64,000 bases of DNA from Neorhizobium populisoli (GCF_019430945.1 NZ_JAHYCB010000005.1:124001-188000); one strand, 5' to 3'. Shown: positions 27,508-36,578, counted from the first letter of the stretch. Numbers and translations: made by a program. The notes: a model not told the origin generated them from the sequence alone.

Positions 27508-28700
27508 CCGATACGCCCAAAAAACCGCCGCTCGCCGGCATCCGTGTCCTCGAACTCGCCCGCGTCCTTGCCGGTCCCTGGGCCGGTCAGATGCTGGCGG
27601 ATATGGGCGCCGATGTCATCAAGGTGGAAAACCCCGATGGCGGCGACGATACCCGCGCCTGGGGTCCGCCCTTCGTCGAAAGCGTGAGCGGCGAGAACCT
27701 GTCCGCCGCCTATTACCACTCGACCAATCGCGGCAAGCGCTCGATCGCCGTCGATCTGAAGACCGAGGAAGGCCAGGAGATCGTCCGCCGCCTTGCCGCC
27801 ACGTCCGATGTGGTCATCGAAAACTTCAAGCTTGGCGGCCTCGTCAAATACGGGCTCGATTATGAGAGCCTGAAGAAGGTCAATCCGAAGCTGATCTATT
27901 GCTCGATCACCGGCTTCGGCCAGGACGGACCTTACGCGGCGCTTGCCGGCTATGACTATATCGTCCAGGGCATGTCCGGTTTCATGTCGATTACCGGCGA
28001 GCCGGACGGCGAACCGATGAAGGCGGGCGTGGCGATCGCCGACATCTTCACCGGCATCTATGCGGTGACCGCCATCCAGGGCGCTCTGATCCATGTGATG
28101 AAAACCGGCGAAGGCCAGCATGTCGATATGGCGTTGCTTGATGTTCAGGCCGGCATTCTCGCCAACCAGAACATGAACTTCCTGATGTCGGGCAAGTCGC
28201 CTGTAAAGCTCGGCAACGCCCACCCGAACATCAGTCCTTACGAAGTCATCCCGACCGAAGACGGCCACCTGATCCTCGCCGTCGGCAATGACGGCCAGTT
28301 CCGCCGTTTCTGCCGCATTCTCGGCATCGAGACGATCGCAGACGATGAGCGTTTCGGCACCAACAAGGCCCGTGTCGCCAATCGCGTCGAGGTCCGCCGG
28401 CTGCTGCTCGCCCAGACCGCGAAGTGGAAAAAGGCCGACCTGCTTGCCGCATGCGGCGAAAACGCCGTGCCGGCCGGCCCGATCAACTCGATTGCCGAGA
28501 TGTTCGACGATCCGCAGGTGAAAGCGCGCGGCCTTCGCATCGATCTCGAAGCCGCCGACGGCACGGTCATTCCGGGCGTCCGCAACCCGATCGTGTTGTC
28601 GGAGACGCCGCTTGTCTATCATCGTCCGAGCCCGGCGCTCGGCGAACATACGGCCGAAGTTCTGGCCGAACTGGAATCCTTGGAGGGGAAAAACAAATGA
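27504..28700 (+). CDS. Class III CoA-transferase (CaiB/BaiF family)
   Basis: A 398-residue family III CoA-transferase that moves CoA between carboxylic acids through an aspartyl-CoA intermediate. The start 'PLAGIRVLELARVLAGPWAGQMLADMGADVIKVENPDGGDDTR' is diagnostic; Asp180 in 'GVAIADIFTGIYAV' aligns with the nucleophilic Asp169 of formyl-CoA transferase. The start at 27504 overlaps the EamA stop as ATGA, and its own stop overlaps the next gene the same way. The open frame runs upstream to 27105 within the EamA gene and is not used. The acid substrate is unknown. Confidence 0.92.
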   Translation: MTDTPKKPPLAGIRVLELARVLAGPWAGQMLADMGADVIKVENPDGGDDTRAWGPPFVESVSGENLSAAYYHSTNRGKRSIAVDLKTEEGQEIVRRLAATSDVVIENFKLGGLVKYGLDYESLKKVNPKLIYCSITGFGQDGPYAALAGYDYIVQGMSGFMSITGEPDGEPMKAGVAIADIFTGIYAVTAIQGALIHVMKTGEGQHVDMALLDVQAGILANQNMNFLMSGKSPVKLGNAHPNISPYEVIPTEDGHLILAVGNDGQFRRFCRILGIETIADDERFGTNKARVANRVEVRRLLLAQTAKWKKADLLAACGENAVPAGPINSIAEMFDDPQVKARGLRIDLEAADGTVIPGVRNPIVLSETPLVYHRPSPALGEHTAEVLAELESLEGKNK

Positions 28701-30358
28701 AGACCGCCAAAAAAACCGGGGGACAGCTCATTGTCGAGGCGCTGAAGGCGAACGGCGTCAAGCGCATCTCCTGCGTTCCGGGCGAAAGCTATCTCGCCGT
28801 GCTCGACGCGCTGTATGAAAGCGGCATCGACGTTCTCGTCTGCCGTCAGGAAGGCGGCGCGGCGATGATGGCGGACAGTTGGGGGCGCCTCACCGGCGAG
28901 CCGGGCATCTGCATGGTGACCCGCGGACCCGGCGCCACCAACGCTTCCGCCGGCCTGCACATCGCAAAGCAGGATTCGATCCCGATGATCCTCTTCGTCG
29001 GCCAGATCGGCCGCGAGATGAAGGAGCGCGAGGCCTTCCAGGAAGTCGAATACCGCCGCGCCTTTACCGAATTCGCCAAATGGGTCGGTGAGATCGATGA
29101 TGCGCGCCGCATTCCGGAATTCGTCACCCGCGCCTTTGCCGTCGCCACTTCCGGCCGCCCCGGCCCGGTTGTGCTGACGCTGCCGGAAGACATGCTGGTC
29201 GATGAGGTCGAGGCGCCTGACGCGCAGGCCTATACACGTGTCGAAAGCCATCCGGGCAAGAGCCAGGTCGCCGAATTCGAGAAAGCACTGAAGGAAGCCA
29301 AGCGGCCGATCTTCGTCGTCGGCGGCACCCGCTGGAGCGAAGAAGCGGTCCAGCAGTTCGGTGACTTCGCCAGCCGCTTCAAGGTGCCGGTCGGCTGCTC
29401 CTTCCGTCGCCAGATGCTGTTCGATCATCTGCATTCGTCTTATGCGGGCGATGTCGGTATCGGCATCAATCCCACGCTCGCAAAGGAGATCAAGGAAGCC
29501 GATCTCGTCGTGCTGCTCGGCAGCCGCATGTCGGAAATCCCCTCCTCCAGCTATACGCTGCTCGACATCCCCTACCCGAAGCAGAAGCTGATCCATATCT
29601 TCCCCGATCCGGAAGAGCTTGGCCGCATGTACCGCCCGGATCTGGCGATCTGTGCCGCACCGGCGGAATTCATCTCGGCGATCAGCGAGCTGGAAGCGCC
29701 CGCCTCACCCGCTTGGGCAGATCGCACGGCGGCGATGCACGAATCCTATCTGAAATGGTCGACGCCGCCGCAGACCGGTCCCGGCAATGTCCATATGGGT
29801 CCGATCATGCAATGGATCGAGGAGAATACGCCGGATACGGCGATCTTCACCAATGGCGCCGGTAACTATGCCACCTGGCTGCACCGCTTCCACCGCTTCC
29901 AGAAATACAATACCCAGTCCGCCCCGACCTCCGGCTCGATGGGTTACGGCCTGCCGGCCGCCGTTGCCGCCAAGCAGCTCTTTCCGGAGCGGGAAGTCGT
30001 CTGCTTTGCGGGCGACGGCTGCTTCATGATGCACGGCCAGGAATTCATCACCGCCGTCCGTTACGGCCTGCCGATCATCACGGTACTGGTCAATAACGGC
30101 ACCTATGGCACGATCCGCATGCACCAGGAGCGCGAATATCCCGGCCGTGTCAGCGCCACCGATCTCGTCAACCCGGATTTCGTCGCCTATGCCAAGGCCT
30201 TCGGCGGCCATGGCGAACTGGTGGAAAAAACGGAAGATTTTGGCTCGGCTTATCTCAGGGCACGCGCCAGCGGCAAGCCGGCTATCATCGAAGTGAAGCT
30301 GGATATGGAAGCGCTGACGCCGGCAAAGACGCTGACGCAGATCAGGAACAAGAGCTGA
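28697..30358 (+). CDS. Thiamine diphosphate-dependent enzyme, acetolactate synthase-like
   Basis: A 553-residue enzyme with the three TPP domains in order: N-terminal Pyr domain with the catalytic Glu52 ('VCRQEGGAAMMADSWGRLTGEPGICMVTRGPGATNA'), middle domain ('KRPIFVVGGTRWSEEAVQQF'), and C-terminal PP domain with 'CFAGDGCFMM' and 'VNNGTYGTIRMHQE' for Mg-ThDP binding. It resembles acetolactate synthase, oxalyl-CoA decarboxylase and sulfoacetaldehyde acetyltransferase relatives. Pairing with a class III CoA-transferase recalls the frc-oxc oxalate pair, but I see no motif that fixes oxalyl-CoA. The start at 28697 overlaps the preceding stop. Confidence 0.87.
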   Translation: MKTAKKTGGQLIVEALKANGVKRISCVPGESYLAVLDALYESGIDVLVCRQEGGAAMMADSWGRLTGEPGICMVTRGPGATNASAGLHIAKQDSIPMILFVGQIGREMKEREAFQEVEYRRAFTEFAKWVGEIDDARRIPEFVTRAFAVATSGRPGPVVLTLPEDMLVDEVEAPDAQAYTRVESHPGKSQVAEFEKALKEAKRPIFVVGGTRWSEEAVQQFGDFASRFKVPVGCSFRRQMLFDHLHSSYAGDVGIGINPTLAKEIKEADLVVLLGSRMSEIPSSSYTLLDIPYPKQKLIHIFPDPEELGRMYRPDLAICAAPAEFISAISELEAPASPAWADRTAAMHESYLKWSTPPQTGPGNVHMGPIMQWIEENTPDTAIFTNGAGNYATWLHRFHRFQKYNTQSAPTSGSMGYGLPAAVAAKQLFPEREVVCFAGDGCFMMHGQEFITAVRYGLPIITVLVNNGTYGTIRMHQEREYPGRVSATDLVNPDFVAYAKAFGGHGELVEKTEDFGSAYLRARASGKPAIIEVKLDMEALTPAKTLTQIRNKS

Positions 30359-30386
30359 TCTCGAGGTTGTTGGGAAGCGCGAAATT

Positions 30387-30746
30387 TCAGCGGGAAAGTT
30401 CGCGCTTCAACATTCTGGCCAGCCGATCGCAACTCTCAACCGTGTGCTGATTGGCTGCTGTTGCATGGCTAGGCGTCACACCGCGGCGCGCCTCCTTGAA
30501 GGCCCGTTCGGTCGCGACTTCCGGATCCTTGAGATCCTTACGCGCAAATTTCAGGAAGAGGTTCTTCGCATCCACGACCATCTGCGGGCGCCGGTGACGC
30601 ATGTCGCAGACTATTGCGAAAACCATGCTCGTCGATGCGACGCCGAGCCCGGAGCCTTCCGGGATCGGCGGTAGTTCTTTGGCGGAAACCACGGATGCCG
30701 TCATGCCGATTGTCATAGACATCGCAAGCAGACGACGTTTCATCAT
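30387..30746 (-). CDS. Small exported protein of unknown function
   Basis: A 119-residue protein with a signal peptide (MMKRRLLAMSMTIGMTASVVSA, cleavage near residue 22). The mature part is helical and charged, with two cysteines ('AIVCDMRHRRPQM' and 'VESCDRLARML') that could form a disulfide. I recognise no domain. It lies 15 nt after the RidA gene on the same strand and is convergent with the ThDP enzyme gene 28 nt away. Confidence 0.6.
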   Translation of the reverse strand: MMKRRLLAMSMTIGMTASVVSAKELPPIPEGSGLGVASTSMVFAIVCDMRHRRPQMVVDAKNLFLKFARKDLKDPEVATERAFKEARRGVTPSHATAANQHTVESCDRLARMLKRELSR

Positions 30747-30761
30747 CCGTGGCCTCGATTA

Positions 30762-31103
30762 TTAAAGCGCAGCCGTAACGATGAACTCGACCTTGTACTT
30801 CGGCGCTGCGAGCTTGGCTTCGCTGGTCGCACGGGCCGGCGGGTTTGCCGGGTCGATCCAGGCTTCCCAGACGGCGTTCATTTCGCCGAAGGTGGACATG
30901 TCGGAGAGGTAGATGATCGTCTGCAGGATCTTCGACTTGTCGGAATCGGCGGCGGCCAGAAGGCGCTCGACGGAAGCCAGCGCGTCCTTGCACTGATCGG
31001 TGACGCTCTCGCCATCGCCAACCTGGCCGGCGAGGTAGACGGTGTTGCCGTGGACGACGGCGCCGCTCATGCGGGCGCCCGGCTCGATGCGCTTGATGCT
31101 CAT
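30762..31103 (-). CDS. RidA/YjgF/YER057c/UK114-family protein
   Basis: A 113-residue Rid-family protein; such trimers hydrolyse reactive enamine/imine intermediates of PLP enzymes or act in catabolic pathways. Motifs are 'VYLAGQVGDGESVTDQCKDALASVERLLAAADSDKSKILQTIIYLSDM' and 'PPARATSEAKLAAPKYKVEFIVTA', the latter with the conserved Arg that binds carboxylates. It may be a RidA-like subgroup rather than RidA itself. The phosphatase-like gene at 31170-31508 lies 66 nt upstream on the same strand. Confidence 0.9.
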   Translation of the reverse strand: MSIKRIEPGARMSGAVVHGNTVYLAGQVGDGESVTDQCKDALASVERLLAAADSDKSKILQTIIYLSDMSTFGEMNAVWEAWIDPANPPARATSEAKLAAPKYKVEFIVTAAL

Positions 31104-31169
31104 GGATATGCTCCTGGGAATTGAGCTGGAAATAGCCCCGCGCTGAAAGCACAGGGCGGCGGGTAAACC

Positions 31170-31508
31170 TTAGCCGCGCAGATGCTGGCTCTTTTCGTAG
31201 ATCGCCATCGAGCGGGCGCCGGAACGGCAGAAGCCGAGCATCGGGCGCGGAAACTCTTCGAGAGCGTCGACCATCGCATTCACACCCTGCTCGTCGACGC
31301 CCATGCGGCCGACGGGGATGTGGCGGATGTCGAGGCCGAGTTCCTTGGCGCGCGCTTCGATCTCAGCAAAATGCGGCTGGCCGGGCTCTTCCTCGTCCGG
31401 ACGGTGGCAAACGACCGACTTGAAGCCCATGGCCTTGACCTGGTCGAGATCCTCGACGGTGATCTGGCCGGTGACGGAATACTCGTCGTTGATCTGGCGA
31501 ATGTCCAT
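31170..31508 (-). CDS. DUF442/TIGR01244-family phosphatase- or rhodanese-like protein
   Basis: A 112-residue protein with a CX5R-type active-site loop 'GFCRSGARSMAIY' near the C-terminus and the start 'DIRQINDEYSVTGQITVEDLDQVKAMGFKSVVCHRPDEEEPGQP'. This matches the small family found alone or fused to persulfide dioxygenase-type metallo-beta-lactamases (Blh in Agrobacterium and Xylella) and linked there to sulfide handling. The domain folds like dual-specificity phosphatases, and a sulfurtransferase role has been proposed. No partner dioxygenase is in this window. Confidence 0.82.
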   Translation of the reverse strand: MDIRQINDEYSVTGQITVEDLDQVKAMGFKSVVCHRPDEEEPGQPHFAEIEARAKELGLDIRHIPVGRMGVDEQGVNAMVDALEEFPRPMLGFCRSGARSMAIYEKSQHLRG

Positions 31509-31596
31509 GTTGGAACCCTCTTAATGAAACGAGGCGCAAGCATTACGACGGTGCCGCAGAGGCGTCAATCGCAGGAAGAGCCTGACAGGTACGCCG

Positions 31597-32442
31597 TCAG
31601 ACGAAAGCGAAACGCAGCCCATAATCGGCGCTTTCGCCCGGCTGCAGAAAGGTGATTTCGCTCGTCGCGATCAGCTCCGCCCGGTTCGCCAGCCGATGCG
31701 AAACCGGTTCGATACCAAGCACATGCGCCGGCGCCTTCTGATTGCGCCACATCTGCAGATACGGAAGCGTATCGGTGCGGAACTTGACCTTCAGCGTCAG
31801 CCCGCCGATCGCCGCGATCGGACCGAGCGACATCTCGGCCCATTCGCCGCTGACCGGAACGCAAAAGACGCTGCCCGGATCGGCGCCGAAATTCCACGGA
31901 AAGCCGCCGCCTTCCAGCATCACGCCGGAAAGCCGAACATTGTCGTCGAACAGCCAGGCACCGATATTTATGTGATACATATGCACCCGTGCGAGCGGCT
32001 TGCTGCCGGTATTGGTCAGCCTGTCGGAAAGGCTGACCTCACCCGTCTCTCCATTGATCCGCCAGTGGCGTTCGAGCAGCGCCGTCTCGCCTGTTGCGAC
32101 CGTCAGCGGTACGCGGGCGCGGCATTCCGCATCCTCACCTTGCACATCCCAGAACAGGATTTCGGCCGGATGCGCCGAATAGGAGCCATGCAGCGGAAAC
32201 TTCTTGCCGTCGTCGCGTCCCTCGATGAAATCCGGATGGCGGATGTGATCGGGACCACAGGTGAAGAGAAAGCCTTCCAGGGAGTGGTCGATCCGCGGGT
32301 CGCCGTCGTCGGGGATAGCCCGGCCGGGAGCCAGATCCGTATCGCCGATGAAACAGCCGCCGATATCGAGAACCGAAGTCTCGTCGAGCATAAGTTTCGG
32401 CCCATTGGCAGCGGAAAACGCCTTCATAATCACCCTCTTCAC
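31597..32442 (-). CDS. Aldose epimerase-like protein (DUF4432 type)
   Basis: A 281-residue beta-rich protein that reads like the galactose mutarotase-like superfamily: 'HSLEGFLFTCGPDHIRHP', 'FPLHGSYSAHPAEILFWD', 'HWRINGETGEVSLSDRLTNTGSKPLARVHMYHINIGAWLFDDNVRL' and 'FLQPGESADYGLRFAFV'. The HG and HINIG blocks hold the probable catalytic His residues. It probably acts on a sugar or uronate; the specificity is unknown. It stands alone, 66 nt upstream of the DUF442-type gene's start and divergent from the L,D-transpeptidase gene. Starts at 32442 or 32427 are both possible. Confidence 0.72.
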   Translation of the reverse strand: MKRVIMKAFSAANGPKLMLDETSVLDIGGCFIGDTDLAPGRAIPDDGDPRIDHSLEGFLFTCGPDHIRHPDFIEGRDDGKKFPLHGSYSAHPAEILFWDVQGEDAECRARVPLTVATGETALLERHWRINGETGEVSLSDRLTNTGSKPLARVHMYHINIGAWLFDDNVRLSGVMLEGGGFPWNFGADPGSVFCVPVSGEWAEMSLGPIAAIGGLTLKVKFRTDTLPYLQMWRNQKAPAHVLGIEPVSHRLANRAELIATSEITFLQPGESADYGLRFAFV

Positions 32443-32635
32443 GATTTCTTCAGGAGTTCTAACCGATCGTGATCGGAATTTAACGATGCATTCATGACGA
32501 ATTCAGTTTTTCCACACTACCGTCAAAATTAACTTGTCTGTGGCGGCAGACACTTAGCGCGTGTAAACGGGTGTGGGAACGATTTGGCCGGTTCCCGATT
32601 ACGTCCATGCAAGGAACAAGGAAGTCGGTGACATC

Positions 32636-34123
32636 GTGAAGCGCCTCTTTATCGCCAGCGTCAGCCTCGTCGTTTTGACCGCCATTCAGGGCATTGCCCC
32701 TGCGGGCGCGCAGGACCGCTACGGGCGCTACCCTTCGGAAAACGTGCTTGTCGCACCGGATGGCGCCATTCTCGATTACGTCCCGAACAACGGCGATGTC
32801 GTCATCAGCCGCGATCGCATGGGTCGTCGCATCTTTATCGATCACTACGGCAACGTCGTGGCAACCGAAATGCGCCAGGAAACCTATCGCCCGACCCGAG
32901 TCGATCAGTATCCTCCTGCTCCGGGCGGATATCGTGCCCTGCGTGATGCCGGCGGATATCAGCCGGGCTACGGCGGCGTTCAGGATTATCGCGAATACCG
33001 ACCGGGCGATCCGCAGCGTCAGGGTGGCGCCAACCAGCAGAACCAGGCTTATGGTCAGCGCCCGGCGCAGGGCCAATATCCCGGCCAGAACCAGGGCTGG
33101 AACGAACCCGGCGCGCTGACCGGCACGATCCCCGGCTCCGTCAGCCGTCTGCCTCTGGATAACCAGCAATTGCCGGGCGTCCAGAATACTTATCCGCAGG
33201 AAGCCTCGATCGAGCCGAATCAATCGCCTCCGCCCGAAGTCTCGCATCCGCAGAAACCGATCATTACGGTGACCAAGAAACCGCAGGCGGAAATCGCAGC
33301 ACTTCAGGTCTTCCTGGATCGCGAAGGCATTTCGCCCGGCGTCATCGACGGCCATCTGGGCGATAACGTCAACAAGGCGCTCGCCGCCTGGCAGGAAATG
33401 ACTGGCGAAACGATCGATCCGAACAATTCGGAAGACATTCTGCAGCGCCTCACCTATTCGGGCGGCCTGCCGATCATCGACTACACGATCACGCCGGCCG
33501 ATGCGGCAGGCCCATACGTTGCGTCCATTCCCGAAGACTACGCCCACAAGGCGCAGTTGCCGGCCATGTCCTATACATCGGTGACGGAAAAGCTCGGCGA
33601 GCAGTTCCACATGGACGAGAATTACCTGAAGGCGCTGAACCCCGGCGTCGATTTCACCATTCCCGGCACGATCATCAAGGTCATCAATCCGGGTCAGCCG
33701 AAAACCGGCCAGGTGACCAATATCGTCGCCGACAAGGGCCGCAAACAGGTCTTCGCCTATGGCGCCGACGGCAGGCTCATCGCCGCCTACCCGGCCACGA
33801 TCGGCTCCAGCGACACGCCGTCGCCAAGCGGCAATCATACTGTCGAACGCATCGCGCTTGATCCAGGCTATACCTACAATCCGAAGATCAACTTCACCCA
33901 GGGCAACAACACGCAGATCCTGCAGATTCCGCCGGGCCCGAATGGCCCTGTCGGCTCGGTATGGATCGCGCTTTCCAAGCCCACCTATGGCATCCACGGC
34001 ACGCCGGAACCGTCGAAGATCGGCAAGACGAACAGCCATGGCTGCGTACGACTGACCAACTGGGATGCGCGCGAACTGGCCAAGATGGTGAAGCCTGGGA
34101 CGACGGTGGAATTCGTCGAGTAA
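32636..34123 (+). CDS. L,D-transpeptidase with peptidoglycan-binding domain
   Basis: A 495-residue exported YkuD-type enzyme forming 3-3 cross-links or anchoring proteins to peptidoglycan. The start is taken at GTG 32636, which puts a signal peptide (KRLFIASVSLVVLTAIQGIAPAGA) at the N-terminus. A Gln/Pro/Gly-rich region (~45-205) precedes a PG_binding-like repeat ('EIAALQVFLDREGISPGVIDGHLGDNVNKALAAWQ') and the YkuD domain, with 'YGIHGTPEPSKIGKTNSHGCVRLTNWDARELAKMV': the SHGCVR motif carries the catalytic Cys. The frame opens at GTG 32573. Alphaproteobacteria of this group rely heavily on LD cross-links. Confidence 0.92.
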   Translation: MKRLFIASVSLVVLTAIQGIAPAGAQDRYGRYPSENVLVAPDGAILDYVPNNGDVVISRDRMGRRIFIDHYGNVVATEMRQETYRPTRVDQYPPAPGGYRALRDAGGYQPGYGGVQDYREYRPGDPQRQGGANQQNQAYGQRPAQGQYPGQNQGWNEPGALTGTIPGSVSRLPLDNQQLPGVQNTYPQEASIEPNQSPPPEVSHPQKPIITVTKKPQAEIAALQVFLDREGISPGVIDGHLGDNVNKALAAWQEMTGETIDPNNSEDILQRLTYSGGLPIIDYTITPADAAGPYVASIPEDYAHKAQLPAMSYTSVTEKLGEQFHMDENYLKALNPGVDFTIPGTIIKVINPGQPKTGQVTNIVADKGRKQVFAYGADGRLIAAYPATIGSSDTPSPSGNHTVERIALDPGYTYNPKINFTQGNNTQILQIPPGPNGPVGSVWIALSKPTYGIHGTPEPSKIGKTNSHGCVRLTNWDARELAKMVKPGTTVEFVE

Positions 34124-34215
34124 GCTTAAGCACGTCGCTGAAAATTTTCGACAATGTCGCGGGAACAGATTTGCCGTGAAAGCGTTCTTGCGCGGCTATC
34201 TGTGCTCCATCAGAT

Positions 34216-35478
34216 ATGCGTGTTCAATTGTTTCCGGCGAGTGCTTCGTTGACCAATCTCCGCATTATCTCCAGCGATCGACCTCTTACCAAGCCCTCCG
34301 ACGAAGCATCGGATATCGAGTTGCTGCATGCCATCAGTGTTGATCTGATCGGAGAGCAGGACCGGTTGGCGCTTTATGGGAAGATTGTCGACGCCGCCAT
34401 ATCGATAACCCGGTCGCAGTTCGGGACGATGCAGTTGTTGCGCAAGTCCGAAGACGGCTCGGGAACCGGCCTGCATCTTCTGACATCGCGCGGACTGACC
34501 CCACAGGACCAGGCAGTCTGGCAGTGGGTCACACCAAGCGCTTTCAGCAGTTGTACCCAGGCGCTCAAATCCGGGCAGCGTGCCATTATCCCCGACTTTG
34601 AAACTTGGCCAGACATTGCCGGCACCCCGGATTTGCTGGCCTTTCGCAGAGCCGGTATCCGGTCGGCCCAGACGACGCCGCTAGTTTCGCGCGACGGGTC
34701 GTTGCTGGGTATGATCTCCACCCATTGGAGCGAACCGCATCAGCCATCAAATCGTGACCTCCGTCTCCTCGATATTCTCGCACGGCAGGCCGCCGATCTG
34801 CTGGACCGCACCATTGCGGAGGAAGCATTGCGAGAGCGCGAGAAGGAACTCGAGGCGAGTGTGACCACGCTCCGCGAGACGCAGGAACTCCAGAAACTTC
34901 TGGCAGGAGAACTCGGTCATCGGGTCAAGAACCTGTTCGCCATGGTAACGGCGATCACCTCCCACACGTTAAGAGGTTCAAACGATCAGGCACGGGTGCA
35001 AACACTGCAGCAGCGATTGATGACCCTCAGCTCCGCCCATGACATCCTGCTGCAATCGAACTGGAAGGCAGCTCTGCTGGGTGATGTCGTGGCAACGGCT
35101 GCCAATAGTGCGGGTGTAGCGGGTCGAATCCGTATCGACGGTCCGGAGGTCGGGATCGGCTCGAAAGCCGCATTGAACGTCGCGCTGATCGTGCACGAAT
35201 TGACCACCAATGCACTCAAGCATGGTTCCCTGTCGGTCGGTGGCGGCAGCGTGGATCTCAACTGGCGAGTAGATGGCAAGGGCGCCGATGAAACCCTGCG
35301 GATAACCTGGCGGGAGACCAAGGGGCCTGTAGTCGTCAAACCTGAACGAAACGGCTTCGGGTCCAGATTGATCAGCGCAGGCCTTACCGGCCCAGGCAGC
35401 GTGGTTCTTGCCTATAACAGCACGGGCTTGATGTGCGAAATCAGCGCCCAGCTAAGCGAGCTTCAGGGAGCCGAGTAA
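34216..35478 (+). CDS. HWE-family sensor histidine kinase with GAF domain
   Basis: A 420-residue cytoplasmic kinase. Residues ~30-205 form a GAF-like sensor ('LLHAISVDLIGEQDRLALYGKIVDAAISITRSQFGTMQLL'), a helix linker follows (~205-235), and the HWE kinase core carries the phospho-acceptor His in 'LAGELGHRVKNLFAMVTAITSHTL', the N box in 'IVHELTTNALKHGSLS' and 'RITWRETKGP', the W-E pair that names the family. There is no membrane segment. Such kinases often feed the general stress response (PhyR) or light sensing in rhizobia. No response regulator is adjacent. Confidence 0.88.
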   Translation: MRVQLFPASASLTNLRIISSDRPLTKPSDEASDIELLHAISVDLIGEQDRLALYGKIVDAAISITRSQFGTMQLLRKSEDGSGTGLHLLTSRGLTPQDQAVWQWVTPSAFSSCTQALKSGQRAIIPDFETWPDIAGTPDLLAFRRAGIRSAQTTPLVSRDGSLLGMISTHWSEPHQPSNRDLRLLDILARQAADLLDRTIAEEALREREKELEASVTTLRETQELQKLLAGELGHRVKNLFAMVTAITSHTLRGSNDQARVQTLQQRLMTLSSAHDILLQSNWKAALLGDVVATAANSAGVAGRIRIDGPEVGIGSKAALNVALIVHELTTNALKHGSLSVGGGSVDLNWRVDGKGADETLRITWRETKGPVVVKPERNGFGSRLISAGLTGPGSVVLAYNSTGLMCEISAQLSELQGAE

Positions 35479-35554
35479 TCGGACTTAGCTAACCTGAACT
35501 TGCTCGTTTTCACCGGCGGACTGCCCGCGGCAGATCCATGCTAGCGCCCGCGCA

Positions 35555-35600
35555 AATATCAAAACAGAAACGCGGCCAGTCCTTATCGAACCGGCCGCGT
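35555..35600 (-). terminator. Terminator downstream of the ParA-like gene
   Basis: Stem ACGCGGCC (35570-35577) / GGCCGCGT (35593-35600). On the minus strand it is followed by TTCTGTTTT. The loop is long (15 nt), so it is weaker than most in this window. Confidence 0.6.
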
Positions 35601-35644
35601 CCTGATGAAGCCCTGGGCTGAACAGGGCTCGAAGCGGGTCATCT

Positions 35645-36361
35645 TCAGGCGGCGTTACGCGTGAAGTTGAAGATGCGCGGCGCGCCGGAGCGGATGACCT
35701 TCATCGGCATCATGCGCATGACTTCCTGAGCAAAACCGCGGGCGTTTTCCTTGGCTTTGTCGACATTGCTGACCTTGGCCGGATCGAGCGTGTGCAGCGT
35801 GCCGCCGGTCTCGAACAGTTCCTTGAAGGCGATGCGCTCGCCGATAGGCGTATCGAGGACGTGGACGCCGCGGGCGGCCAGCAGGCCCTTGATGGTCAGG
35901 AGAGCCTTGGTGGTGACCATCGAGGTAACGCGGGTCAGCACGACCGAATGGGCAATGGTGAGGCCAGCCTTTTCCTTGAGGAAAGAAAGCAGGTCGAGAA
36001 TCTGTGCTGCACCCTTTGCATCCATCGCCGAACCCTGGACCGGGATCATCACGTGATCGGACAGGCCGATAGCCGTGGTGACGAGAGCATCGCGGGCGCC
36101 AGCCAGATCGATGATGAAATAGTCTGTGCGCGGACCCATTTCGCGCAGGTGACACTGCAGCGAGGCAATAGTGACTTCCGAGATGACTTCGATATTGCGA
36201 ACATTGCCGGAGGTTTCGAACCACTGGCTGATCCAGCGCTGCGGATCGGCGTCGATGACCGTGACGCGATAACCCTGATGGGCAAGTTCGGTAGCGAGCA
36301 GCAGCGCGGCAGTCGTCTTACCGGCGCCACCCTTGGCATTGGCAAAAGAAATTACAGGCAT
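35645..36361 (-). CDS. ParA-like ATPase, VirC1-type, orphan
   Basis: A 238-residue deviant-Walker ATPase. Walker A is '[31 protein letters not shown]' at the very N-terminus, A' is '[17 protein letters not shown]', and the B strand is '[20 protein letters not shown]'. Short ParA/MinD-like proteins of this type include VirC1 and chromosomal orphan homologs in Rhizobiaceae. No parB, repB or virC2 is adjacent, so a role in partition is not implied; polar positioning of some cargo is possible. The start at 36361 is chosen because GAGGA lies 6 nt upstream and the Walker A fits; the frame opens at 36460. Confidence 0.87.
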   Translation of the reverse strand: MPVISFANAKGGAGKTTAALLLATELAHQGYRVTVIDADPQRWISQWFETSGNVRNIEVISEVTIASLQCHLREMGPRTDYFIIDLAGARDALVTTAIGLSDHVMIPVQGSAMDAKGAAQILDLLSFLKEKAGLTIAHSVVLTRVTSMVTTKALLTIKGLLAARGVHVLDTPIGERIAFKELFETGGTLHTLDPAKVSNVDKAKENARGFAQEVMRMMPMKVIRSGAPRIFNFTRNAA

Positions 36362-36509
36362 TGTAGTCCTCGAAAGTCTGTTGAGCCGCATCGCTCGCGA
36401 GGACACCGGGAGCATGGTGTCGTGATCACATCCTTTCCAAACATGGTTAACGAATTGCAAATTTAAGCCCCATGAAAATCAACCGGCAGATTTAACCTCA
36501 AGCCCTAAA

Positions 36510-36541
36510 ACGCGGAAAACCCGGAGGTTTTGGCCTCCGGG
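36510..36541 (-). terminator. Terminator at the end of the dehydrogenase/glutamine synthetase operon
   Basis: Stem CCCGGAGG (36520-36527) / CCTCCGGG (36534-36541), loop 6 nt, then TTTTCC on the minus strand, 38 nt after the alcohol dehydrogenase stop. It closes the minus-strand operon that begins at 43049. Confidence 0.8.
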
Positions 36542-36578
36542 CCTTCGTTAACGCCAAGGTTTGCGACGGTTGAAACCG

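Noticed and set aside
28697..30358. Naming the ThDP enzyme oxalyl-CoA decarboxylase
   Set aside because: Only the neighbour CoA-transferase suggests it; no residue I can see distinguishes it from other acetolactate synthase-like enzymes.
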